Of a DNA stretch of 64,000 nucleotides, positions 51,395-60,900 are shown piece by piece. The notes beneath the pieces were generated by a model. The model was not told the DNA's origin. It ran no database searches and saw nothing but the letters and a program-made list of their open reading frames with translations. Positions within the stretch are counted from its first letter, which is position 1, and every line of letters begins with the position of its first letter. The stretch spans positions 1 to 64,000 of the forward strand of contig CAZAEW010000012.1 of assembly GCA_964484065.1 (NCBI GenBank). The letters are read 5' to 3'. This DNA comes from JAEVLT01 sp964484065 (GTDB taxonomy: Bacteria; Bacillota; Bacilli; Bacillales; Cytobacillaceae). Made by a program: the position numbers and the translations under genes.

Positions 51395-52135
51395 TCACAT
51401 CATAATACCGCCGTCTACTTGGAGTACGGTACCGTTTACATAATTAGATTCGTCGGATGCTAAGAATAAATAGGCATAGCCAATATCCTCAGCTTCTCCC
51501 AGCCTTCCCAGCGGGATCGTCTTTATGAGCTGCTCCATAACCTTCTCAGGCACTTTTGCGGTCATGCTTGTTTTCATGAAGCCTGGTGCAACCGCATTGA
51601 CGTTAATCCCTTTTCGGCCAAGCTCTTTCGCCCACGATTTTGTCATCCCGACAACAGCGGCTTTTGCAGCGGCATAATTGGTCTGACCGATATTTCCATA
51701 AACTCCCGATACGGAAGATGTATTGATAATCCTGCCCCGCCCTTGTTCAATCATGGTCGGAAGAACCGCTTGCGTACAGTGAAAAACTCCCGTCAAATTG
51801 ACATCAATAACTCTTTGAAAATCCTCAACGGAAAGTTTCCAGACCATCGCATCTCTTGTGATCCCGGCATTATTAACGAGAATATCAATCCCCCCATATA
51901 CTTCTTTCACATTATCAACCATTTCGTTAACGCTCCCGCGATCGGCTACATTGACTTGAAAAAAAGTAACGTCATAGCCTTTTTCCCGCAATTCCTTTGC
52001 CCTCTGTATCCCTTGATCCTCGTTAAAATCTGTTAATGCCACCTTTGCTCCTTCCCTGGCAAAAATTTCAGCTGCTGCAAGACCTAAACCATTTGCTGAT
52101 CCGGTAATAATCGCCACTCTGTCTTGTAATCTCAT
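51395..52135 (-). CDS. FabG-like SDR (3-oxoacyl reductase type)
   Basis: 246 residues. ITGSANGLGLAAAE nucleotide site, NNAGITRDAM, catalytic Ser/Tyr/Lys in SSVSG and NYAAAKAAV, C-terminus VNGTVLQVDGGIMM. It matches 3-oxoacyl-ACP or acetoacetyl-CoA reductases. Coupled to the hydrolase gene by ATGA overlap, GAGGTG site. Probably works on the CoA thioester or its beta-keto derivative in this locus. Confidence 0.9.
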   Translation of the reverse strand: MRLQDRVAIITGSANGLGLAAAEIFAREGAKVALTDFNEDQGIQRAKELREKGYDVTFFQVNVADRGSVNEMVDNVKEVYGGIDILVNNAGITRDAMVWKLSVEDFQRVIDVNLTGVFHCTQAVLPTMIEQGRGRIINTSSVSGVYGNIGQTNYAAAKAAVVGMTKSWAKELGRKGINVNAVAPGFMKTSMTAKVPEKVMEQLIKTIPLGRLGEAEDIGYAYLFLASDESNYVNGTVLQVDGGIMM

Positions 52136-53034
52136 TTCTTCACCTCATTGATTATAATTTCTGTCAACGCTTTCAATAACTGCTCTAAATCATCAACAAG
52201 CGGTGAATGACCACAATCTTTAAGCTCAACAAATTTTGCTTTATCCCCTAGATCTTCCAGCAATTCTGCGTTCATTTCAGCGGTAATAACAAGATCACGA
52301 TCTCCACGCAAAACATGAACAGGAACTTTTATTTGATCTGCTTTTCCATTTCCCTCAAACAACCCATTGGAATGATGGCTGATGTTAAAAATATTGAGTG
52401 CGTGGTATACCTCTGCCAAATTCCGCTGTGATAGCATATCCTGAAGGTATTCCTGGTAAAGTTCGAAATCCGGCTCATTTTTTGTATAAATAACCGCGTT
52501 CCAAATCGCTCTTAAAGTCTCCGTATCCCCCCTGTCATAAGCTGCTTGAATCGGTACTGTCCGGACCAAATCCGCATTCGTTTCTTCATAAGATTTTATT
52601 CGATGTAATTCTTGATTATGACTCGATTTTCCAAAATATGGATAACCCCTCGTCGATGCGGATGCCAGTAATATCAGCTGATGGCAATATCCGGGGTAAT
52701 CAGCTGCAAACTGCATTCCAACCGCACCGCCGGTGGACCAGCCGACAATGGTGAAGTCTGTTAAGCCTATTTTCTCGACAAACAGCTTCACATCATCGGC
52801 GAAATCTTTAATTGTTCGAATCGGGGTTTTATAGCTTGAATTTCCAAATCCCCGCAAATCAATGGCATAAAGCTTAAATTGAGAATCCCAATTTTCATAG
52901 ACTAAATCCCAGTGCTTGGATGATGTCATGTTCCCATGAATAAGCAGTACCTTTCTGTCACCGCCTGCCCGTTCACGATAGGCAATCGTTTCACCGTTTG
53001 ACAATTGAACTTTTTTCACAGCTATCTCATTCAT
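52132..53034 (-). CDS. Alpha/beta hydrolase
   Basis: 300 residues from ATG 53034; the frame is open to 53076 and an ATG there is possible. Nucleophile Ser in VGWSTGGAVG, oxyanion region LLIHGNMTSSKHWD, Asp in LRGDRDLVI, His in DCGHSPLVDD. A serine hydrolase of amide, ester or C-C bonds; substrate unknown. Between livM and the SDR in the operon, so it may release the acid that the ligase activates. Confidence 0.87.
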   Translation of the reverse strand: MNEIAVKKVQLSNGETIAYRERAGGDRKVLLIHGNMTSSKHWDLVYENWDSQFKLYAIDLRGFGNSSYKTPIRTIKDFADDVKLFVEKIGLTDFTIVGWSTGGAVGMQFAADYPGYCHQLILLASASTRGYPYFGKSSHNQELHRIKSYEETNADLVRTVPIQAAYDRGDTETLRAIWNAVIYTKNEPDFELYQEYLQDMLSQRNLAEVYHALNIFNISHHSNGLFEGNGKADQIKVPVHVLRGDRDLVITAEMNAELLEDLGDKAKFVELKDCGHSPLVDDLEQLLKALTEIIINEVKK

Positions 53035-53094
53035 CTTCATCATCCTTTCCCAGCCTGATTGTTGAAATCCCTCCATGCACTTCCAACCCGCCGC

Positions 53095-54093
53095 TTATCC
53101 TGCCGCATTTTGTTTTTTCTTAATCCCGTATCCTTTTGTCCGTTTCCGCTTTAGCGTTTTGATAGTCCCGACAATTCCTTTTGGAAAAAACAACACGACC
53201 AAAATATAAATAATGCCAAAGAAAATGATCCAGCGTTCAAAAATCCAATTTTGTTTTGCCAATTCGGTCAGCCAATTGTGCGCAAACTCGATTAAACCGG
53301 AACCAAGGATCGCTCCAACCAAGGTTCCAACCCCTCCGATAATTGTCATCAATAAAGCGTCCAAGGTTATATCCATCGAAAAAACACTTGTATTCACAAA
53401 TCGAAGTGATATGGCGTATAAAATACCCGCCATTCCTGCCAGCACTCCAGCAACAACGCTCGAAGCTATTTTATAATGAAGGACTTGAAATCCCAGTGAT
53501 GCCGCCCTTTGCTCATTTTCCCGAATCGATTGAAGAACCTTGCCAAGCGGCGAGCTTGTAAATCTTTTTAAAATCAGGAAGACAGCAATCATAACAACAA
53601 AACAAAGAAGATAATAATTCGTCCTATCAATAAGCGGTTCGGGGATCATAAACGTGAATCCGTCATTTCCAAACGTTAATGACCGCCATTTTTCAGCTAG
53701 CACCAAAAATAAACCTGATAATGATAATGTCAGCATTGCGTAAAAGTGACTTTTTAAGCGGAGCGTTAGCAGACCGACAATAAAACTGACTGCCGCAGTA
53801 AGAACAATTGTTGCGAGGATGGCAAGGAAAAAGGTCCACATTGTCGGTTCCCATTTTTTTAAAAAAATCCCGATTGTATAAGCACCGATTCCAAAGAACA
53901 TCGCATGCCCAAAGGATACAATTCCTGTAAACCCGATTAAAAGATCGTAACTCATGGCAAAGATGGCAAAAATAAAAATTTGTGTCAGCATCATTAATAG
54001 GTCTCTGGATTCGTAGATGAAAGGTAACATAAAGAGAAACAGTGCAATGAAAGATGCAATGATCTTCAGCCGATTTTTTTGCAAAAACGTCAT
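53095..54093 (-). CDS. livM: Liv-type ABC permease LivM
   Basis: 332 residues from ATG 54093 (AAGGGGTG site), nine or ten membrane helices, with GFTGIVSFGHAMFFGIGAY and SLGFQVLHYKIASSVVAGVLAGMAG. Branched-chain amino-acid-type permease, also used for aromatic acids, urea and amides. The frame upstream of 54093 overlaps livH. Confidence 0.9.
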   Translation of the reverse strand: MTFLQKNRLKIIASFIALFLFMLPFIYESRDLLMMLTQIFIFAIFAMSYDLLIGFTGIVSFGHAMFFGIGAYTIGIFLKKWEPTMWTFFLAILATIVLTAAVSFIVGLLTLRLKSHFYAMLTLSLSGLFLVLAEKWRSLTFGNDGFTFMIPEPLIDRTNYYLLCFVVMIAVFLILKRFTSSPLGKVLQSIRENEQRAASLGFQVLHYKIASSVVAGVLAGMAGILYAISLRFVNTSVFSMDITLDALLMTIIGGVGTLVGAILGSGLIEFAHNWLTELAKQNWIFERWIIFFGIIYILVVLFFPKGIVGTIKTLKRKRTKGYGIKKKQNAAG

Positions 54094-54097
54094 TTTT

Positions 54098-54958
54098 TCA
54101 CCCCTTTGCCGCAAATAAACCTTGCGGACGAACAATCAGTACCGCTGCCATTAACAGCATATTAACCGCGAGTGATAGATCCGGGAGATAGTATGCCATA
54201 TACGAGCTTGACAGCCCGACTAAAATGGCTGCCAAAACGGAACCGGCAAAGTTCCCCATCCCGCCAATTACCACGACAATGAATGCGAGAATCGCGTAAT
54301 CCATTCCCATTTCCGCATGGATGACCCCGGAATAGGGACCGAACATGATTCCTCCGAGCGCTGCCATTCCTGAACCAGCCATAAACACAAGCATAAACAC
54401 CTTTTGAATATTAATGCCAAGCGCCTGAACCATCTCTTTGTTCATGACCCCTGCCCTGACAACAAGGCCGATTTTTGTCCTCTTTAGGACATATTGGATG
54501 AGGGCAAAAATAATCAGCCCTGTTAAAATAATAAACGCCCGATATTTAATGATGACAATACTGCCCCACTCCCAGCTTCCTTTTAAATAGTCAGGCGGGG
54601 AGGCCGTCAGTTGATTGGGTCCCCAGAAAACCTTTAGCATTTCGGATAAAACCAGCATAAAACCGAGGGTAATTAAAATTTGCTGAACATGATTTCCATA
54701 TACCGGCTGAATAATCCATTTTTCCGTAATGATCCCTAGCAGGAAACCTGTGAGAATAGCACCGGCAATTCCCATTAAAAAGCTCCCAGTTTTTTCAAAG
54801 ATCCAAATTCCGCTGTATGCTCCCCAGGCAAAAAGTCCGCCATGAGCAAAATTAAGAACGTCCATTAAGCCAAAAATAAGCGTTAACCCTGCCGCTAATA
54901 AAAACAAGAGCATCCCTGTCGCCAATCCATTGATGGTAAGGTTCATGATCAATTCCAC
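54098..54958 (-). CDS. livH: Liv-type ABC permease LivH
   Basis: 286 residues from GTG 54958, preceded by AAAGGAGG at 7 bases. Eight membrane helices with GLMDVLNFAHGGLFAWGAYSG and ALGINIQKVFMLVFMAGSGMAALGG. Partner of LivM. It follows livF by 16 bases. Confidence 0.9.
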   Translation of the reverse strand: MELIMNLTINGLATGMLLFLLAAGLTLIFGLMDVLNFAHGGLFAWGAYSGIWIFEKTGSFLMGIAGAILTGFLLGIITEKWIIQPVYGNHVQQILITLGFMLVLSEMLKVFWGPNQLTASPPDYLKGSWEWGSIVIIKYRAFIILTGLIIFALIQYVLKRTKIGLVVRAGVMNKEMVQALGINIQKVFMLVFMAGSGMAALGGIMFGPYSGVIHAEMGMDYAILAFIVVVIGGMGNFAGSVLAAILVGLSSSYMAYYLPDLSLAVNMLLMAAVLIVRPQGLFAAKG

Positions 54959-54974
54959 CGTTTTTCCTCCTTTC

Positions 54975-55682
54975 TTATGCGATTCCAAGGTATTTTCGTT
55001 TCATGTCATCATCTTCCTTTAGCTGCTGCATCGTTCCATGGGAAACGGTCCGGCCGTCATCGATAATATAAAAACAATCGCCAACCGCACTCGCCATCAT
55101 AAAATTTTGTTCAACAAGGACGATCGAGGCATGTTCTTTCATTTCATTGATGGATTCAATCACTTTTTCGACCATGATCGGTGCCAAACCTTTACTGGGC
55201 TCATCAATTAACAAGAGGTCATTTTCATTCACATAGGCCCTAGCGATCGCCAGCATTTGTTTTTGACCACCGCTTAAAAAACCACCCTGCTTTTTCCAAA
55301 ATTTCTTTAAATCCGGAAACAGATCTAAAATCCATTCCAACCTTCCCAAGGTTTCGTGATTTTCTTTTTGGATAGCGACCCTCAAATTTTCTTCAACAGT
55401 GAGACCCGAAAAAATCCCCTGATCTTCCGGAACATAGCCAATCCCTTTTTGGGCAATCTTATAGGTTGGCAGTTGCTGGATTTCTTCGCCCTTCAAAAGA
55501 ATTTTTCCTTTTGATGCCGGCGTAAGTCCCATCATCGTTTTTAACGTCGTTGTTTTTCCGGCTCCATTTCTGCCGAGGAGAACCGTGACCTCCCCTTTTT
55601 TTACTTCAAGGGAGATGCCTTGCAAAATGTGATATTGGCCGATAAAGGTTTCAATGTTTACAAGTTGGAGATGGCTAGACAT
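54975..55682 (-). CDS. livF: Liv-type ABC ATPase LivF
   Basis: 235 residues from ATG 55682, overlapping the livG stop by 8 bases with a GGGAGG site. Walker A GRNGAGKTT, signature LSGGQKQMLAIARA, Walker B LLLIDEPSKGLAP, typical of LivF. Confidence 0.92.
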   Translation of the reverse strand: MSSHLQLVNIETFIGQYHILQGISLEVKKGEVTVLLGRNGAGKTTTLKTMMGLTPASKGKILLKGEEIQQLPTYKIAQKGIGYVPEDQGIFSGLTVEENLRVAIQKENHETLGRLEWILDLFPDLKKFWKKQGGFLSGGQKQMLAIARAYVNENDLLLIDEPSKGLAPIMVEKVIESINEMKEHASIVLVEQNFMMASAVGDCFYIIDDGRTVSHGTMQQLKEDDDMKRKYLGIA

Positions 55683-56433
55683 AATGCAGGCCTCCCAGGT
55701 AGGCAGATTGGACGGTTTCATTCTTCATAATTTCTTCAGGAGTGCCGTCTGCCAGCAATTTCCCGTTAAACAAAACCATGACGGAATCCGACAAATCGAG
55801 AATCATATCCATTTTGTGTTCAATCAAAATAATGGTTCGATCTCCTTGCTCCTTTATTTTTCGGATTACCTCCAGAATAGCCGGGACTTCTTCTAACGAC
55901 ATCCCCGCTGTCGGCTCATCGAGGAGTAATACTTCTGTTTCAAGCGCAAGAAGCATCGCCAATTCCAGCTTACGCTTTTCACCATGGGCAAGATTGCAGG
56001 CTAGGTAATCCTTTTTATCCTCGAGAAGAACGAGTTTCAGACAGGTTAATGCTGATTCCTCAAATTCACGGTAATGCTTATAGTGGAGAAACATTTGATA
56101 GCGCACACCCTTTTGCGACTGAACAGCTAAGCGGACATTTTCGAGCACGGTTAAATTGGGGAATACATTGGTGATTTGAAAGGAGCGGCCAATTCCAGCC
56201 CGTGTTCTTTTGGTTGACGAAAATTTCGTGATATCGTTTCCCCGAAAATAGATTTTTCCTTTGGAAGGAGCCAATTGACCGCTTAGCAAATTAAAAAAGG
56301 TTGTTTTTCCAGCTCCATTCGGACCGATGATCGACTTGAAATGTTTTTCAGGGACAGAAAAATGAACAGAATCGACGGCAATGTGGCCGCCGAAAGAAAT
56401 GGTTAAGTCTTTTGTTTCTAATAGTCCCTTCAA
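55675..56433 (-). CDS. livG: Liv-type ABC ATPase LivG
   Basis: 252 residues. Walker A GPNGAGKTT, the LivG-specific RTRAGIGRSFQITNVFPNLTV stretch, signature LAHGEKRKLELAM, Walker B LLLDEPTAGMSLEE. It forms the ATPase pair with LivF. First gene after the binding-protein gene, separated by a hairpin (GGGACGCT/AGCGTTCCC near 56468-56504) that may reduce read-through. Confidence 0.92.
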   Translation of the reverse strand: MKGLLETKDLTISFGGHIAVDSVHFSVPEKHFKSIIGPNGAGKTTFFNLLSGQLAPSKGKIYFRGNDITKFSSTKRTRAGIGRSFQITNVFPNLTVLENVRLAVQSQKGVRYQMFLHYKHYREFEESALTCLKLVLLEDKKDYLACNLAHGEKRKLELAMLLALETEVLLLDEPTAGMSLEEVPAILEVIRKIKEQGDRTIILIEHKMDMILDLSDSVMVLFNGKLLADGTPEEIMKNETVQSAYLGGLHYV

Positions 56434-56531
56434 CTATTTCACCACCTTCTTTAATCTCTCATTTAAATAAGGAAGAGGGACGCTCCCGATTTTAAGCGTT
56501 CCCCCATCCTGTGAAATTTGGTTATTTATTT

Positions 56532-56594
56532 GCGTCAAGTTCACAACTTTTCGCGTCAAGTTCACAATTATTCACGCCGTTGTCACAATTTGTT
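56532..56594. repeat. 21-bp direct repeats between livJ and livG
   Basis: GCGTCAAGTTCACAA recurs at 56532 and 56553 (21-bp period), with a third degraded copy at 56574 (ACGCCGTTGTCACAATTTG). Two helical turns apart, so they could be a protein-binding array or a short dispersed repeat. Confidence 0.65.
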
Positions 56595-56618
56595 CCTTAT
56601 CAGCCCGCCAAGCCCGGC

Positions 56619-57848
56619 TTAATTTTTATTGCGGATCGGCGGGGCGGTTTGTTCAGGTGACAATTCCTTCATCAGAACCGGAACCGGATAAGAAACGCCG
56701 GCCTTTTTCTCCAATTTAATCGCATATAATGTTTGCAGTGCCTGATGGTCAGCCTTTCGGTAAGTCATTTTTCCTTTTGGTGTTTCAAAACTCATGCCTT
56801 CCATCGTTTTAATTATTTTATCAGCATTGGTATCCCCGTTCGTTTTCTTAAGCGCCTCGACAATCGAGATGGCCGCGCTCATTCCGCCCGGAGTAAACAA
56901 ATCAGGAACTGCGCCGTTAAAGCGCTTCTTATGCTCACTAACGAGCCAGTCATTCACTTTATTTTTTGGCAGGTCATAATAATACACGGTGAACCCTTCC
57001 ATTCCAATCAGCGGAGACATTGTTGACAAGGCGGCAATGTCAGGAGCGCCTGTGGAAATTTTGATTCCTTTCTCTTGAACCTTCATATCGGCAATTTGCT
57101 TCCAAGGGGTATTGGCGCCCGCCCAGACAACAAATAAATAGTCCGGTTTAGCATCGATGATTTTTTGGATATTGGAAGTAAAGTCTGTGGCAGTTGGCGC
57201 CGCATATTCTTCCTGGACAATTTTCGCGCCCAGTTTTTTGGCAGCTTCTTTAAAGGCCGCCACTCCGTCACGGCCAAATGAATAGTCAGGAGCAAGTGTA
57301 GCGATTTTCACACCTTTTTTGGCAATCGCAGCTGCGCCGGCTGCGGCATCCTGAGACGAGTTTCTTGCGGAGTGGAAAATATATTTATTAAAGTCTGCGC
57401 CAGTGATACTGTCTGCTGCTGCCGGTTCGACAACCATGATTTTCTTATATTCCCTTGCAAGCGGTACGACAGCTAATGTATCTGCAGAGCTCGATGAACC
57501 AACCAAGAAATCAACCTTGTCTTCTTCAAGGAGCTTTGTCGCTTTTTGAACCGCAACATCCGGTTTCGTTTCCGTGTCTTCAACAATGTATTCAATTTTT
57601 CTTCCGTCAACTTTCATCGTGTGGTTGGTTGCGTAATCAAGGCCGAGTTCAAATCCTCTTAATGTTTGTTTTCCGTAGGATTCCAAAGTACCCGTTTTGG
57701 AAGCAAGAACCCCAATTTTAATCGGTTTTGTGTTTGATTCCCCTTCATTCCCGTTTGATGAAGTCTTACTGGTACCACAGGCACTGGCCATTATTACTGT
57801 TAAAATAAGCAAACAGAATAATGCCGTCTTTCGTGAATATACCTTCAC
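56619..57848 (-). CDS. Liv-type substrate-binding lipoprotein
   Basis: 409 residues. Lipobox ASAC with Cys24; mature type I periplasmic binding fold (IGVLASKTGTLESYGKQTLRG, ATLAPDYSFGRDGVAAFKEAAKKLGA). It belongs to the LivJ/AmiC/aromatic-acid-binding group; ligand unknown. GTG start with GGGGGAAAG. Its promoter carries the TGTAACT direct repeat. First gene of the livJ-GFHM-hydrolase-fabG operon. Confidence 0.88.
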   Translation of the reverse strand: MKVYSRKTALFCLLILTVIMASACGTSKTSSNGNEGESNTKPIKIGVLASKTGTLESYGKQTLRGFELGLDYATNHTMKVDGRKIEYIVEDTETKPDVAVQKATKLLEEDKVDFLVGSSSSADTLAVVPLAREYKKIMVVEPAAADSITGADFNKYIFHSARNSSQDAAAGAAAIAKKGVKIATLAPDYSFGRDGVAAFKEAAKKLGAKIVQEEYAAPTATDFTSNIQKIIDAKPDYLFVVWAGANTPWKQIADMKVQEKGIKISTGAPDIAALSTMSPLIGMEGFTVYYYDLPKNKVNDWLVSEHKKRFNGAVPDLFTPGGMSAAISIVEALKKTNGDTNADKIIKTMEGMSFETPKGKMTYRKADHQALQTLYAIKLEKKAGVSYPVPVLMKELSPEQTAPPIRNKN

Positions 57849-57903
57849 TCTCTTTCCCCCTTCAAAAAGTGATCTGAAGAAGCTTTTTTAAGCCCTGACA
57901 CCA

Positions 57904-57936
57904 TATTATTAATTTCAAGTTACAAAACAGTTACAA
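57904..57936 (-). promoter_or_regulatory. livJ promoter with BTAD/SARP-type direct repeat
   Basis: On the minus strand, TGTAACT (57930-57936) and TGTAACT (57919-57925) are 11 bp apart, followed by 9 bases and -10 TAATAT (57904-57909). Same geometry as the ligase promoter at 51281-51313. It lies between livJ and the BTAD regulator gene. Confidence 0.7.
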
Positions 57937-57952
57937 GGATTGTCTTGAAATG

Positions 57953-57978
57953 AATAAAGCAGCCCCTTAAGGCTGCTC
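57953..57978 (-). terminator. Terminator of the BTAD regulator gene
   Basis: GAGCAGCC/GGCTGCTT hairpin overlapping the stop codon, followed by TTTATT on the minus strand. Confidence 0.7.
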
Positions 57979-60900
57979 AACTTGACCTTTCACACTCGCG
58001 GAGTCAATGATCATTTCATACATCTTCTTTGTCGGCTCCAGCGGAGCTACGCCTAACTCTTCCTCCAAAACCCTCTTACACTTTTGAAACCATTTAATAG
58101 CCTGAGGACGATTGTTTTTGCAAAAATAACTATACATCAAGAGGCGGTAAGCCTCTTCCCATGTTCGGTCATGTTCAATGATCCTTTCACACCAAAAGAT
58201 GGCTTGATCGTAGTTTTGGCGCCGAATATGGAGCTTCGCCTTTTTCTCCGCTCCCCGTAAAAAATAAATTTGCATGCTTTCACGCTTGGCGGCGCACCAA
58301 TCATCATAGCGCCGATCCGGCAAATACTCTCCATGATATAATTGAAGTCCCTTTTCCAAAAATGAAAGTGCTTCACTCTCATTCGTTTCCTTTAAGCCGT
58401 TTTGTATGCACTCCTGGAAATACACAGTATCCAAGTCAATTACCGCAAACGGATTTAATCCATAAAACATTCCCTCCCTGATGATAAAAAAAGGAGCTGC
58501 CCGCGGCTTCCGGTTTGGTTCCAAAACATGATGGAGAGTATTAAGGGCTACCTTAAAATCCCGGTCTGCACTTTGTTTGTCTTGGCGGGGCCATAATATC
58601 TGGGTAATTTCATCCTTTTGAACAGGAGTATTTTTCGTAATCAAAAGCTGAAATAATTCCTTTGCCTTTTCTCTTTGCCACGCTTTTTCCCGTACCTCTT
58701 TTTCCCCAAGCCATATTTTAAATTTCCCCAAAGTCTGCACCCTGATCGAATAGCCGGGATGAGTGTCAAAAGAGGACATCCCCATCTCCTGAAGAACTTT
58801 CAGTGCGTAAGCTTTTTGGGCGCCTGTTTTCGTGCATTCCAATAAAAAAGGAATAAACGCTTGCAAGTCGCGCGGGCCAAACAAAGATCTTTTATAAAAG
58901 AAAAATTCGTACCCATTAACCTGAACGATTTGCAAAAAAAGACCGGCTGCCTCCAAAAATAATTCCTGCTTTTTCTCGGCATAAAACACGGAGGCGGACC
59001 AGAATTTGCTGAGCATTTCTCCAAACCTGTCGCTGCAGTTCACAAATAATGCTTCCGCTTTTTTTACGAATTGGAGGGCTTTCGAAAACTGTTCATCGTA
59101 TACACTCGCAATCCCCATGCAAAGAGTGATGAGCCCTGAAAGCCAGACATCGGAAACTTTTTCCGTCTCTTCAAGTGCTTGGCTTCCGGCTTCCATTGCC
59201 CGTTCAAACTCTCCTTTTGTTCCGTATAAAATGCACAGCCCCATCAGCGCTTCCGCTTTGCTGCGGGTCACCCCCATCAAATCCATGATTTCCAGTGCTG
59301 TATCATAGCACTTTTTTGAAAGATCCAAATCATACTTATTTAACAGCTGAACAGCATGACCCATTCGAATCCAGGCACATGCCTCCACCATCGGCGCCTT
59401 TAAGCTGATTCCTTGTTGAATTCCTGCTTGAGATAGTTCTTTTGCTGCCTGCCCGTCGCCGGAATAGACGTTGATTAAAGCCAATAACAATTCTGTTTCA
59501 CGATGGGATTGCGGAAGCAAAGATGGATGAGTGACTTTTCCCTTCCTGCTGCCCGTCTTGAGAATTTCCTTTGCTGCCCCTAAACGGCCCGTTCTTAACC
59601 AAAATCTTGCTTCTATATTTCCGTCAAAGCTGTTTTCAAGTAAAATCTTTGCTTTGTGAAGCCATTTTTCGGCTTGAATCGCTTTCCCCGAATTTAGAAG
59701 ATTTTCAGACAATAAGAGATAGAGTTTCCCCATTTCTGTACCCGATCTTTCGGAACTTTTTTCCCGGTTCACAATCGCTTCATACAAAAATTTTTCTGCT
59801 TTGTGCGGCTGGATCGTGTCCAAATAAATTTGCGCTTTTCCTTCCAAAGCCCGGCTCATTTCGAGATAATCATGATTTTCTTCCGCCCTTGTATAGGCTT
59901 TTTGATAACATTCTTCCGCTTCCTGATAAAGGGAGCGGTAGCGATAGATTTCCGCTTTTAAATACCAAAGATGGTAAAATCGTTCTATCTCCAATTCTGG
60001 AATCACTTTTAAGTTTTCAAACACACTTTCCAATTTCCCGTTTTCCACCATCTTCATTCCTTGTTGCATTAAAATCGAGGCAGAGGCTCCGAAGTGATTC
60101 AATTTTTTATAATGAAACAGCGCCTTCTCCCACACCTCTCTTTTTTCATAATATTGGGCGCATTTCAGGTGGAGTTTTTCAAAGAGATCCGGCTGGTTTT
60201 CCAACAATTGTTTTTCGAGAAACTCCTTGAACAATGCGTGGTAGCGATAATGGCCGTGCCCGGCCGTTTGGAGAAATAAATTTCGCTTTTTCAGCTGTTC
60301 AAGCAGCTTCGAAACTTCGTCAATCCCCAGAACTTCGTTCAGCAATTCTTCTTCCATTTCTTCAAAAATGGCTGTTTGCTCCAAAAATTGTTTGATCTTT
60401 GGGGGCTGCTTAGAAAATACCTCCATTACCAAATACTGAAATAAATCTTGAAGAGAATGGGAGGAGTATTCAAAAAGAGCGGATATATCCCTTTTAGAAG
60501 GGATTTGCTGAGCGATCATGCATAAGGCAATAATCCATCCTTCTGTCATATGAAAAATGGTCTGTAAATTTGGAGGATCAATCTTTAAATCGTAGAAGTC
60601 ATTAAGCAGCAAATCCATTTCTTCGATGGTCAATACTAAATCGTCTCTGCTTATTTCTAGTAATTGTCCGCACACTTTCAACTTAGCTAGCTGCTTCCAG
60701 CCGGGAACTCTCCGGCTCGAAATCACGATATGTAAATTAGCAGGGAGATGAGCGATCAGTTTTTCCATCCAGCTATTGATCATATTGGAATGCTCTATTT
60801 GATGAAAATCATCTAAAACCAGGATAATCCTCGCTGGGACAGCAAGAACTTCATTGATGAATAAAGAACAAAGCAGGTTGATTTCTTCGTCACGAATGTA

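Noticed and set aside
56468..56504. Full terminator after livJ
   Set aside because: The stem is moderate and no clear T run follows; an attenuating hairpin within the operon is more likely.
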